A DNA stretch of 34,503 nucleotides from Peptacetobacter sp. (GCF_029264495.1 NZ_JARIBH010000074.1:1-34503); one strand, 5' to 3'. Counted from the first letter of the stretch, positions 8,114 to 15,630 are shown. Notes: a model not told the origin generated them from the sequence alone. Translations and numbers: made by a program.

Positions 8114-9247
8114 TTAATTTTGTTCAAATACTATATCACCTGTGCATATAGTCATACTACAATTGAAATCATCGTCAAATAATGCAAAATCTGCATCTTT
8201 ACCTATTTCTATGCTACCTTTTTTATCAGATACATTTATTGCTGTTGCTGGATTTAAAGAAGCAAGATTTATAGCTTCAACTACAGTAAGATTTGTGTTA
8301 TTGTAGAAGTTTCTTACCATAGAATTCATTGCTGAAACACTTCCTGCTAGTGAGCCATTTTCTAATCTAGCAGCATTGTCTTTTACTATAACTTTTTGAC
8401 CCCCTAATGAATATTCTCCATCTTCAAGGCCTCCAGCTTCCATTGAATCTGTTATAAGAATTAATTTATTTTTACCTTTGTTATTTATAACAAATTGGAA
8501 TAATCCTTTGTTAACATGTATTGTATCTGCTATGATTTCAGTATAAATATTTCTAGTTAGTGCTGCACCAACTATTCCTGGTTCTCTATGATTTAAAGGA
8601 GTTTGAGCATTGAATAAATGTGTAACACTTCCAACACCTTCATCTATTGCAGCATTTGCTTCATCAAAAGTCGCTTTACTATGTCCCATAGATATTAATA
8701 TATCTGTACTTCTTTTTACTGATTTTATAAATTCAAAGTTTACATCTTTTTCTGGTGCAATTGTTATAACTTTTATAACATCTGAATAATCTTTTATAAA
8801 TTTAAATTCTGGAACTGCTATAAATTTTGCATTTTGTGCTCCTTTATATGCTTCATTTATAAATGGTCCTTCTACATGAGAACCTAAAACCTGTGATCCA
8901 TTTAATTTTTTAGCTTTTGCTCTTCTTATTGTTTCAAGAGAAGTATATATATCTGATTTTCCCATTGTCATAGTAGTTGGTAAAAATCCAGTAACTCCAT
9001 GACGTGCTACTGATTTAGATATTGTTTCTATTGCATGGTCTGTACCATTCATAGTATCTTCTCCCATATTACCATGTATATGTATATCTATTAAACCTGG
9101 TGATATATATTTTCCTTTTGCATCTATCACTTCACAATTTTCAGGAATTTCACTAGTTATACTCTGTATTTTATTATCGAATATAATATTTTTTCCTTCT
9201 AACACTTTATCTTTTAGTATAATTCTACCATTTGTAAGGCATTTCAT
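8114..9247 (-). CDS. nagA: N-acetylglucosamine-6-phosphate deacetylase
   Basis: A 377-residue metal-dependent amidohydrolase that removes acetate from GlcNAc-6-phosphate, giving the NagB substrate. Visible are the metal-site HIHGN (His56, His58), the Glu in SHVEGPF, His residues in SMGHSKA and THLFNAQ, and the catalytic Asp in ILITDSMEAGG. The length fits the family. GGAGGT lies 7 bases before ATG. It is 43 bp downstream of nagR and probably in the same transcript. The cells would use this pathway for peptidoglycan or host-glycan amino sugars. Confidence 0.95.
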   Translation of the reverse strand: MKCLTNGRIILKDKVLEGKNIIFDNKIQSITSEIPENCEVIDAKGKYISPGLIDIHIHGNMGEDTMNGTDHAIETISKSVARHGVTGFLPTTMTMGKSDIYTSLETIRRAKAKKLNGSQVLGSHVEGPFINEAYKGAQNAKFIAVPEFKFIKDYSDVIKVITIAPEKDVNFEFIKSVKRSTDILISMGHSKATFDEANAAIDEGVGSVTHLFNAQTPLNHREPGIVGAALTRNIYTEIIADTIHVNKGLFQFVINNKGKNKLILITDSMEAGGLEDGEYSLGGQKVIVKDNAARLENGSLAGSVSAMNSMVRNFYNNTNLTVVEAINLASLNPATAINVSDKKGSIEIGKDADFALFDDDFNCSMTICTGDIVFEQN

Positions 9248-9290
9248 TTTAACGACCTCCTAATTAATAATCTTTATATTATTTTATAAT

Positions 9291-10025
9291 TTACATACCT
9301 ATATTTATTTGATATTGATATATATCACTTCTTATTATAGAAATTGTATATTCTATAATATCATCATTTTCAGTATAAGAAGTTCTTCTAATATCAAGTG
9401 CTAAACTTCCTTTTTCACAATGCAATTTTTCTCCTATATGTAAATCTAGTTTCAACGGATCTATTGTCTGTTCTACTCTAGCTACTCTATAACCATATTC
9501 ATTCTCTAATATCCTATAAAGAGAATTATTATCTAACATACCTTTTGTCATACCTGCACATACCTTTTCTGGTATATATGCAATCTCATATACAAACGGT
9601 TCATTTTCAACGTATCTAAGTCTTATTATTTTATAAACATTTTCTTTTTTATCGTTTATTCCAAGTTTTTTCATTATATTTTCTTCAGGATTTAGGATTT
9701 CAAACTTAATTATATCCGTTTTTATATCTATACCTCTGCTTTTCATAACATCTGTAAAGCCTTTTACATTATTAAATTGATATTTCTTTTTCTTTTTAGA
9801 AACAAAAGTACCCTTACCCTGTTTTCTATAAAGAATTCCTTCTGCAACAAGTGAGTTTATAGCTTTGTTTACAGTCATTCTACTAACTTCTTGTTCTTTA
9901 CAAATCTCTCTTTCTGGAAGAAGTACATCTCCTTCTTTTAATTCTCCAGATTTTATCATATCTTTTATAATTGATTTTAATTGAAGATGAAGAGATATTG
10001 AACTTTTCTTATTTACCTTTTTCAT
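9291..10025 (-). CDS. nagR: GntR/HutC-family regulator of amino-sugar use (NagR-like)
   Basis: A 244-residue regulator with an N-terminal winged helix-turn-helix (about 5-70, with LLPEREICKEQEVSRMTVNKAI) and a C-terminal UTRA ligand domain. Relatives (NagR/YvoA, DasR) bind GlcNAc-6-P or GlcN-6-P and leave their operators. ATG 10025 follows AAGGTGG at the right distance; the upstream extension to 10058 would start inside the operator and is rejected. A perfect palindrome sits on its transcription start, so autorepression of nagR-nagA-nagB is the simplest reading. Confidence 0.88.
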   Translation of the reverse strand: MKKVNKKSSISLHLQLKSIIKDMIKSGELKEGDVLLPEREICKEQEVSRMTVNKAINSLVAEGILYRKQGKGTFVSKKKKKYQFNNVKGFTDVMKSRGIDIKTDIIKFEILNPEENIMKKLGINDKKENVYKIIRLRYVENEPFVYEIAYIPEKVCAGMTKGMLDNNSLYRILENEYGYRVARVEQTIDPLKLDLHIGEKLHCEKGSLALDIRRTSYTENDDIIEYTISIIRSDIYQYQINIGM

Positions 10026-10044
10026 ATCTATTCCACCTTTATTT

Positions 10045-10058
10045 TTGGTATATACCAA
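10045..10058. promoter_or_regulatory. Candidate NagR operator (dre-like palindrome)
   Basis: TTGGTATATACCAA is a perfect 14-bp palindrome overlapping the last base of the nagR -10 box and its start site. It resembles the TGGT-N6-ACCA half-site layout of NagR/DasR operators. This is the only copy I saw in the window. Confidence 0.75.
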
Positions 10059-10086
10059 TTATAATCCAATACTATTTTTTATTCAA
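10058..10086 (-). promoter_or_regulatory. Promoter of nagR-nagA-nagB
   Basis: TTGAAT (10081-10086), 17 bp, TATAAT (10058-10063) on the minus strand, immediately followed by the palindromic operator. Confidence 0.75.
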
Positions 10087-10112
10087 TCCTTTTCCAAAAA
10101 ATAAAATAAATT

Positions 10113-10143
10113 TTAACAAATAAATCTTTATTTGTATTATAAT
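10113..10143 (+). promoter_or_regulatory. cvfB promoter with an inverted repeat between -35 and -10
   Basis: TATAAT at 10138-10143 is a clear -10. The best -35 is TTAACA (10113-10118), with a long 19-bp spacer. The spacer contains ACAAATAAA-TC-TTTATTTGT (10116-10135), a perfect 20-base inverted repeat that could be an operator. It lies back to back with the nagR promoter. Confidence 0.5.
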
Positions 10144-10177
10144 AGATTTAATAAGCAAAACGTTAGGAGTGAAAATT

Positions 10178-11023
10178 TTGATAAAAATAGGAGAATTAAA
10201 TAGACTTGAAGTAAAAAGAAAATCTGATTTTGGTTACTTTTTAGATGGCCAAACAGGAAATTCAACAGATGATATTTTACTTCATAATAAATTTATAGAA
10301 AATCAAAATGATATAGAAATTGGAAAAGAAGTAGATGTTTTTATATTTAAGGATTCTAAAGGTAGATTTGCTGCAACTACTATAAAACCTTTAGCTTGTG
10401 TTGGAGATATTGCATATTTAAAAGTTGTAGATAATACTGACATAGGTACTTTTATAGATGTTGGTCTTCCAAAAGATGTTTTAGTTCCTTTTAGAGAAAA
10501 AACTCATCCTATGTTTAGAGATGAAAAATACCTATTCTATATATATGTTGACAAAAGTGGAAGAATAGCTGCAACTACTGATATAGATAATCATCTTACA
10601 ACAGACCATGAGTACAATTTAGGAGATACTGTAACTGGTATCGTGTACGGATTCCAAACTAATGGAACTGCTATGCTTTGTATAGACAACAAATATGCGG
10701 CAGTTATACTAAATAACGAATACTTCACAGATTTAGATGTTGGGCAAGTTATGGAAAATCTAAAAGTTATAAAAATATACGATGATGGAAAACTAGGTCT
10801 TACTCCAAGAGCGGACAGAAAATCTGAAATGGATTCAGTTGAATACAAAATATTAAGCTATCTTGAAGGAAATGACGGATATATGAGATTTAATGACAAA
10901 TCTGATCCAAAAGATATAAAAATATTATTCAATTCAAGTAAAAAGAACTTCAAAAGAGCTTTAGGTGTCCTTATGAGAAAAGGTATAGTATATCAAGATG
11001 AAAACGGAACATATTTAAAATAA
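10178..11023 (+). CDS. cvfB: S1-domain RNA-binding protein CvfB (YitL family)
   Basis: A 281-residue protein with tandem S1-like RNA-binding domains and a C-terminal winged-helix segment (about 218-281). This is the architecture of CvfB, which affects virulence and gene expression in staphylococci. The N-terminus IKIGELNRLEVKRKSDFGYFL matches the family. The start is taken as TTG 10178, because TTAGGAG lies 8 bases upstream; the GTG at 10169 overlaps that site. It is the only confident plus-strand gene here, divergent from nagR and convergent with the peptide genes, sharing a terminator with them. Confidence 0.9.
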   Translation: MIKIGELNRLEVKRKSDFGYFLDGQTGNSTDDILLHNKFIENQNDIEIGKEVDVFIFKDSKGRFAATTIKPLACVGDIAYLKVVDNTDIGTFIDVGLPKDVLVPFREKTHPMFRDEKYLFYIYVDKSGRIAATTDIDNHLTTDHEYNLGDTVTGIVYGFQTNGTAMLCIDNKYAAVILNNEYFTDLDVGQVMENLKVIKIYDDGKLGLTPRADRKSEMDSVEYKILSYLEGNDGYMRFNDKSDPKDIKILFNSSKKNFKRALGVLMRKGIVYQDENGTYLK

Positions 11024-11032
11024 TATAATTAT

Positions 11033-11071
11033 AAAAGGCATATACCAATTTTAGTAGTATATGCCTTTTTT
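11033..11071. terminator. Bidirectional terminator between cvfB and the Cys-rich peptide genes
   Basis: AAAGGCATATAC pairs with GTATATGCC followed by T6 on the plus strand. On the minus strand the stem is followed by TTTTATAATT. It lies 10 bp after cvfB and 9 bp after the second peptide gene, so it can end both convergent units. Confidence 0.85.
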
Positions 11072-11079
11072 ATATATTT

Positions 11080-11250
11080 TTATAGTTTTCTTCCTTTTTT
11101 TACACAGTTATTCTGTGTTTTACAATTAAAGTTTAATATACATCCTTTTAATTTATCTTTTTCTTTCTCTATATTAACACCTTCATTAAATACAAAAAAG
11201 CAACCTACTTTACTAATAATTGAATTTTTACTTTCTAATATCCATTTCAT
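11080..11250 (-). CDS. Candidate RiPP precursor peptide with four Cys
   Basis: A 56-residue peptide with a textbook start: GGAGG at 11260-11264, 9 bases before ATG. It begins MKWILESKNS, has Cys at 17, 37, 43 and 49, and ends in a basic tail after QNNCVKK. The neighbouring reading frame (11266-11430) shares KWILE at the N-terminus and QNNC(I/V)KK near the C-terminus, so the two are paralogues. It is the last gene of the radical SAM unit and ends 9 bp before the terminator. Length, Cys content and position next to a SPASM enzyme fit a thioether-type precursor. I do not recognise a named precursor family, and the modification is inference. Confidence 0.75.
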   Translation of the reverse strand: MKWILESKNSIISKVGCFFVFNEGVNIEKEKDKLKGCILNFNCKTQNNCVKKGRKL

Positions 11251-11265
11251 ATTACTAATCCTCCG

Positions 11266-11430
11266 TTATTTTTTTATACAATTATTTTGTTTACCACAAG
11301 TACATTTCCATACACATAATTTAAGGCATAATGTCAATTTACATAGTTTATGTGGCATACATGGATATGGTCCTCCATCTACTCTACTATCTTTGTTATT
11401 TAATATATTTACTTCTAAAATCCACTTTAT
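11266..11430 (-). pseudogene. Seven-Cys RiPP precursor frame lacking a standard start codon
   Basis: A 54-codon open frame encodes KWILE, an Asn/Asp-rich middle, then seven Cys at 24, 30, 35, 39, 43, 45 and 51 and the ending QNNCIKK. It is clearly paralogous to the peptide at 11080-11250. The codon aligned with that peptide's ATG is ATA (11428-11430). No ATG, GTG or TTG lies in frame ahead of the KWILE block, and the upstream region lacks GGAGG. Either it is decaying, or it uses ATA. Another option is the internal ATG at codon 25, which has GGAGG about 12 bases ahead and would give a 30-residue core-only peptide. It lies 54 bp after the radical SAM gene. Confidence 0.6.
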
Positions 11431-11484
11431 ATTTATTTTCTACTATATTTTAAGCTATAAGGGTTAGTTTTCTAACAATTTAAA

Positions 11485-12738
11485 TTAATTATATTCTAGC
11501 TTTTGCTTGTAAATATTTTCTATTTTCCTTATAACTATCTCTTTTTTTTCAAAGCAATCATTTTTACCATACATTTTTCTTGAATAAGGACATCCACCCA
11601 TACATATAGGTAATAAATTGCATTTTCTGCATTGATTATCTTCAACTGGATTATAAGCTCCATAATAAATTAATGTATTGTTAATCTCTATTCCATCCGT
11701 TACATTTCCTATACATCCTTTTTTTCTGCCTATTTCATCCCAACATTTATAAAGATTCCCATTTGGATCTATTACAAAAGAGTTATTAGTTACAGCTCCA
11801 CAAATATTAGGATTAAATTCAGGAATATTAATAAAATTTTTATTTTTTCTTAAAAATCTACTATTGTATTCAGTAAATTCTTCTTCTTTCAATATATTAA
11901 TATTGTTTTCATTAAGTAAATCTTCTACTTTTGCTATATATAAAAATACTTTATCATATATATCTTTTTCTTTTAGTATACCTACTAATTCATCTATTCC
12001 TTCTTTATTTGTATTATCTAAATTAACTCTTATTGTTATATCTATTAAATCACAACTATTTTTTATATTTTCTATTATTCTATCAAAACTACCTTCTCCT
12101 GAAGAAAGTTTTCTCCTAGAATCATGTATTTTAGGAGGTCCATCTAATGTTATCTGAGCTGAGTTTATCTTCATTTCTTTCATTTTTTTAGCATATTCTC
12201 TTGTAAGTAAATATCCATTAGTAACTATATCTGCCGAAAAATCTTCTATCTTAATATACTTTAATATTTCATTTGTTAATTTTTCAATTATATTAAATGC
12301 CATAAGTGGTTCTCCACCATACCAACTTATACTTAATGGTTCATCTTTTTTTATATTATTTTTTATAAATTTTAAAGTATTTTCTATTGTATTTTCATTC
12401 ATTGTTGTAAAATCTACACCTTTTTCATAACAATAAGGACATACAAAATTACATGATAGAGTTGGTGCTATAGTTAAAAATAATCCTTCATTTTTATATC
12501 TCCGTATATTACTATAATATTTTATTAAATCTACTTCATTCAAAGAATCCTCTACTATCATATTTCCTTTTATTAATTCTTTTTTTAATAACGATTCATT
12601 TTTATCAATATCCAATTTTATATTTTTATATTCATTCAAATCTTCTTCTTCTATTAAAATAATTCCTGAACTAAATGTATTATATAATAAAATATTATTT
12701 TTAATTTTATGTTCAATATTAAACTGTGAAAATTTCAT
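11485..12738 (-). CDS. Radical SAM/SPASM peptide-maturation enzyme
   Basis: A 417-residue enzyme. Residues 1-85 are an N-terminal recognition region. The radical SAM cluster motif is CNFVCPYC (Cys96, 100, 103), followed by SWYGGEPL. The SPASM domain supplies Cys313, 332, 342, 370, 373, 379, 383 and 395, with the CxGGC ending (MGGCPY) typical of peptide-modifying members that hold two auxiliary iron-sulfur clusters. Such enzymes install thioether or C-C cross-links in ribosomal peptides. Cys-rich peptide genes follow directly. GGAGGT precedes ATG closely. It lies 15 bp after a small membrane-protein gene, so these are co-transcribed. The exact chemistry cannot be read from sequence. Confidence 0.9.
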   Translation of the reverse strand: MKFSQFNIEHKIKNNILLYNTFSSGIILIEEEDLNEYKNIKLDIDKNESLLKKELIKGNMIVEDSLNEVDLIKYYSNIRRYKNEGLFLTIAPTLSCNFVCPYCYEKGVDFTTMNENTIENTLKFIKNNIKKDEPLSISWYGGEPLMAFNIIEKLTNEILKYIKIEDFSADIVTNGYLLTREYAKKMKEMKINSAQITLDGPPKIHDSRRKLSSGEGSFDRIIENIKNSCDLIDITIRVNLDNTNKEGIDELVGILKEKDIYDKVFLYIAKVEDLLNENNINILKEEEFTEYNSRFLRKNKNFINIPEFNPNICGAVTNNSFVIDPNGNLYKCWDEIGRKKGCIGNVTDGIEINNTLIYYGAYNPVEDNQCRKCNLLPICMGGCPYSRKMYGKNDCFEKKEIVIRKIENIYKQKLEYN

Positions 12739-12753
12739 TTTACCTCCATTTTA

Positions 12754-13116
12754 TTATTTAATTTTTGAAAAATATAAAATTAAAATCATACAAATATAAG
12801 GCGAAATATCATAAAATAATTCCAAAATATTATCAAAAAATAATAAAGGAAAGATTATCAATGTATATATTGATAAACTTAAAATTAAATTTAACATAGA
12901 TATCCATTTATAAATTTTAATATCGCTATGTACTGAAATAATATACGCTATCATGCTTAAAACAATATATATCATTAGATTATTATTTTCTGATAATATA
13001 CCTATATTTTTCATTAAAATTAATATAAATGGAACAAATATTATTATACTTGATATCAATTTATTCCTTTTAACAAACTTATCTAGTTTATAATTAAAAA
13101 ATTTTATTTTATCCAT
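12754..13116 (-). CDS. Small four-helix membrane protein of the radical SAM peptide locus
   Basis: A 120-residue protein with a basic N-terminal segment (about 1-22) and four hydrophobic helices, otherwise unrecognised. An alternative ATG at 13140 adds eight residues. AAAGGAG lies inside that extension, about 14 bases before ATG 13116, so the true start is uncertain. Placed 15 bp ahead of the radical SAM gene and after the kinase, it could be an immunity, export or sensing partner for the peptide. There is no peptidase motif and it is too short for AgrB, so I leave the function open. Confidence 0.65.
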   Translation of the reverse strand: MDKIKFFNYKLDKFVKRNKLISSIIIFVPFILILMKNIGILSENNNLMIYIVLSMIAYIISVHSDIKIYKWISMLNLILSLSIYTLIIFPLLFFDNILELFYDISPYICMILILYFSKIK

Positions 13117-13178
13117 CTTTATAAATACAACTCCTTTCATTAATATTTTTATAAAAAAAAGATATCACCTTATAAACA

Positions 13179-13254
13179 ATTATCTTCTTTCAAAATTCTT
13201 GTTTACAAAATAACATCTTAATTTAAATTGTTCAATATATTTTGCCTATCTAGG
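13179..13254 (-). promoter_or_regulatory. Internal promoter and shared motif (site B) ahead of the membrane protein-radical SAM-peptide unit
   Basis: Read on the minus strand: CCTAGATAGG (13245-13254) followed by CAAAATATA, then TTGTAA (13203-13208), 18 bp, GATAAT (13179-13184). A degenerate copy, CAGATAAGC, lies 21 bp further upstream of TAGATAGGC, two helical turns away, as in the direct repeats bound by LytTR regulators. The motif overlaps the stop codon of the kinase gene. The stretch at about 13159-13190 could also fold into a weak terminator-like stem with a run of eight T. Confidence 0.5.
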
Positions 13255-14578
13255 CATTATTATTGCTTATCTGGACCAATGGAATATAGATTGTTATTTC
13301 GAATACATTTTCTCTATCATTTATATCCATATTTCCATTATATTTTTCAACTACATTTCTTACACTTTGTAAACCTAACCCATGCAAAAAATCATCTTTT
13401 TTACTAGTAATAATTATATTTTCTTTTTTTATAATTATATTTTTTTTATTATTTTCTATTTTTATAAAATAAAATTTGTTTATTATATTATCTTTTATAA
13501 ATATTTTTTTATATTCTTCATCCTCTATATTTTTACTAGCTTCTATAGCATTGTCAAGTAAATTAGAAAATATAGTGCATATATCTGTCATTTCTATAAA
13601 ATCACACTTTTTTAAGTTTAAATCTACATATAATTTTATATTATATTCTTTGCATATTTCCTCTTTTTCCATAAGTATAATGTCTAATATTAAATTATTA
13701 GTATGAAAACTATTTTTTACATCCTCTAATTTTTCTTTTATTTCATTTATATATTTTTTTCTATCCATACTATTTAATTTTTCTATACACATAATATGAT
13801 TATTCATATCATGGTATATTTCTCTAACTTTTGAATAATTCTTTTGCATAGAGTTATAATATTGGTACTGCATATTTAACTTTTCTTTTATCAATTTATT
13901 TTCATAATCTAATTTATTATTTTTTAAGATTCTTATAATCATTTTTATTATAGCTAAATTTGAAAACATAGATGATATTATTAAAATTAAAATTGTTATA
14001 AAATTAGAATTGTACTTTATTGTATTAGTCATCAAAAATTCAAATATTATCACTATGCTAACAATATTTACTATTAGAGGCAATAATAATTTTAAATATT
14101 CTTCTTTTTCTAAGTCAAATACAAATTTCCAACGTTCTTTTTTTATTTTTAGTAAACTTAAAACTAGTATTACCTTCGTAGCAACAAAATACTGTATAAA
14201 ATAAATATAATTATTAAATAATAAATTTATTCTTTCTATATTTTGAACTTTCATTAAAAATATCGTTACTAATGAATCTATTCCTATAATAAATAAACTA
14301 TAAATAAATATTATAAAAAATAATCTTTGCAATCTTATATTATAATTATATCTAATGTTCATACTTACAAATAATATGTTTATACATAATCTTAAAAATA
14401 AATCTTTACTAAAAATAGACTCTATAATTATAACCAAAATTAATAATAAATTTGAGTATACAAATTCTTTTTTATTTTTCACTCTACTTTCAAATTTATT
14501 TATTATAACAATAAAAATTAATATATCAAATACACTAGAAAATATTCTAATCAATTCGCAGTAAAATATATTCTCCAT
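13250..14578 (-). CDS. AgrC-like sensor histidine kinase (GHKL type)
   Basis: A 442-residue kinase. About six transmembrane helices fill residues 1-220, as in peptide-sensing AgrC-family receptors. The phospho-acceptor is His256 in REIYHDMNNH. The ATP-binding domain has the N-box NLLDNAIEA (Asn343) and a G-box HGLGLQSV (about 399-406). Its ATG overlaps the regulator stop by one base, so the two are co-translated partners. Very low GC and Ile/Asn/Lys-rich coding set this island apart slightly from the housekeeping genes. Its ligand is unknown; a product of this locus is the obvious candidate. Confidence 0.9.
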   Translation of the reverse strand: MENIFYCELIRIFSSVFDILIFIVIINKFESRVKNKKEFVYSNLLLILVIIIESIFSKDLFLRLCINILFVSMNIRYNYNIRLQRLFFIIFIYSLFIIGIDSLVTIFLMKVQNIERINLLFNNYIYFIQYFVATKVILVLSLLKIKKERWKFVFDLEKEEYLKLLLPLIVNIVSIVIIFEFLMTNTIKYNSNFITILILIISSMFSNLAIIKMIIRILKNNKLDYENKLIKEKLNMQYQYYNSMQKNYSKVREIYHDMNNHIMCIEKLNSMDRKKYINEIKEKLEDVKNSFHTNNLILDIILMEKEEICKEYNIKLYVDLNLKKCDFIEMTDICTIFSNLLDNAIEASKNIEDEEYKKIFIKDNIINKFYFIKIENNKKNIIIKKENIIITSKKDDFLHGLGLQSVRNVVEKYNGNMDINDRENVFEITIYIPLVQISNNNA

Positions 14579-15288
14579 TATATTTTTCTCCCTATAAATC
14601 TAGTAAAATTCTGTTTTAAATCCTTTATTCTATATTTACTAACAGGAACTTTATCTTCTCCAATAAAAACAGTATCCTTGGTTATTAAATCTATATACAT
14701 CATATTCACTAAAAAGCTTTTATGTACTCTAAAAAATCCATAGTTTTCTAATTTTTCATCAAATTCTTCTATACTTTTCCAAAAACAAATAATATTCTTA
14801 TCAACTAAATGAATTATTAATTCTTTTCTATTTATCTCAATATATTTTATTAAATCTATTTTTATTTTTTCTATTTTCCCATTTTGATCTATTAGAAAAT
14901 AATTTCTTTTATTTTTATTTATTTCTTCTATACAATTCAAAATACTTTCTTGAAACTCATCAAATTTTATAGGTTTTAATATATATCTATACGCCCTTAC
15001 CTTATATCCATCTTTAGCATACTCTATAAGACCTGTTAAAAAAATTATTTCAGAATTAATACCTCTACTTCTTATATTTTTAGCTGCTTCCATTCCATTT
15101 ATTTTTTTCATTTTGATATCTAATAAAAATATATCTACATCATCTATATTTTTTTCCAACATTTCCTCTGCTGAATTAAATATATTAATATTATAATTAT
15201 AATCTATATTTTCAAATATTCTTTTTAAGTAATTTAGTATTATTTCTATTTGTTCTTTATTATCTTCACAAATAACTATATTATACAT
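14578..15288 (-). CDS. LytTR-family response regulator (AgrA-like)
   Basis: A 236-residue regulator. The receiver domain (1-120) has the acidic pair Glu8-Asp9, phospho-acceptor Asp57 in FLLDIKM and Lys105 in YILKPIKF. The LytTR DNA-binding domain (about 135-232) includes FFRVHKSFLVNM and PVSKYRIKDLK. LytTR proteins bind paired direct repeats; a repeated CCTAGATAGG block occurs upstream of two promoters in this island. GGTGAT lies just ahead of ATG. The gene follows a terminator at 15374-15411 with no obvious promoter of its own, so it may be expressed by readthrough. Confidence 0.92.
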   Translation of the reverse strand: MYNIVICEDNKEQIEIILNYLKRIFENIDYNYNINIFNSAEEMLEKNIDDVDIFLLDIKMKKINGMEAAKNIRSRGINSEIIFLTGLIEYAKDGYKVRAYRYILKPIKFDEFQESILNCIEEINKNKRNYFLIDQNGKIEKIKIDLIKYIEINRKELIIHLVDKNIICFWKSIEEFDEKLENYGFFRVHKSFLVNMMYIDLITKDTVFIGEDKVPVSKYRIKDLKQNFTRFIGRKI

Positions 15289-15370
15289 ATTTTATCACCA
15301 TCCAAATTTTTCATAAAATATCTATATTTATATTATAATCCTTTTTCATATGCTATAATTTACAATATTG

Positions 15371-15502
15371 TTACAAAAAAAAACAAGAAAAGTATTTCAC
15401 TTTTCTTGTTTTCTCCAGTAATAAAATACTTTGCGGAATATAATAAATTAAGATGGATATTACTGATAACAAAATTAATTTTAATTTTATATTATTACTC
15501 AT
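15371..15502 (-). CDS. 43-residue single-helix peptide at the head of the two-component operon
   Basis: Starts MSNNIKLKL after GGAGG (9 bases from ATG), has one hydrophobic segment (about 8-29) and a basic, aromatic tail ending SCFFL. Its last 12 codons lie inside the terminator stem and U-run, so the C-terminus is partly dictated by that hairpin. A strong promoter (15536-15563) drives it. It could be a signal peptide for the kinase, a leader peptide controlling readthrough into the regulator gene, or just a short translated leader. It does not match the AgrD layout, which has an acidic proline-rich tail after the core Cys. Confidence 0.55.
   Translation of the reverse strand: MSNNIKLKLILLSVISILIYYIPQSILLLEKTRKVKYFSCFFL
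15374..15411 (-). terminator. Strong terminator (possible attenuator) ahead of the LytTR regulator gene
   Basis: AAACAAGAAAAGT (15381-15393) pairs exactly with ACTTTTCTTGTTT (15399-15411) around a 5-base loop, and on the minus strand a run of T follows. It overlaps the 3' end of the 43-codon ORF and lies about 85 bp before the regulator start. Confidence 0.85.
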
Positions 15503-15535
15503 TTAACATACCCTCCTTCATTTTAGATTACTATC

Positions 15536-15605
15536 ATTATAGCATTTATTTTTTTATATTCAATATCATTTATTTTTTATATTTATTATATTTTTCCTAT
15601 CTAGG
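15536..15605 (-). promoter_or_regulatory. Promoter and shared motif (site A) of the 43-codon ORF
   Basis: TTGAAT (15558-15563), 16 bp, TATAAT (15536-15541) with TG one base upstream (extended -10) on the minus strand. CCTAGATAGG followed by AAAAATATA lies at 15588-15605, about 32 bp upstream of the -35. The same block is found at site B (13245-13254), so the two promoters probably share a regulator. Confidence 0.65.
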
Positions 15606-15630
15606 TAATCTACACTAATTTTCTTAATAA

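Noticed and set aside
9291-10058. Longer nagR reading frame beginning at 10058
   Set aside because: It would start at a TTG inside the operator palindrome, at the transcription start, with no ribosome-binding site.
12754-13116. AgrB peptidase
   Set aside because: At 120 residues it is too short, and no His/Cys catalytic pair is visible.
15371-15502. AgrD-type cyclic autoinducer precursor
   Set aside because: There is no core Cys followed by an acidic, proline-containing tail, and no AgrB protease in the locus. It is kept only as a small ORF.
15250-15618. 122-codon plus-strand open frame across the regulator leader
   Set aside because: It is Phe/Ile/Tyr-rich, AT-driven, runs through the terminator and has no ribosome-binding site; the opposite strand has clear signals.
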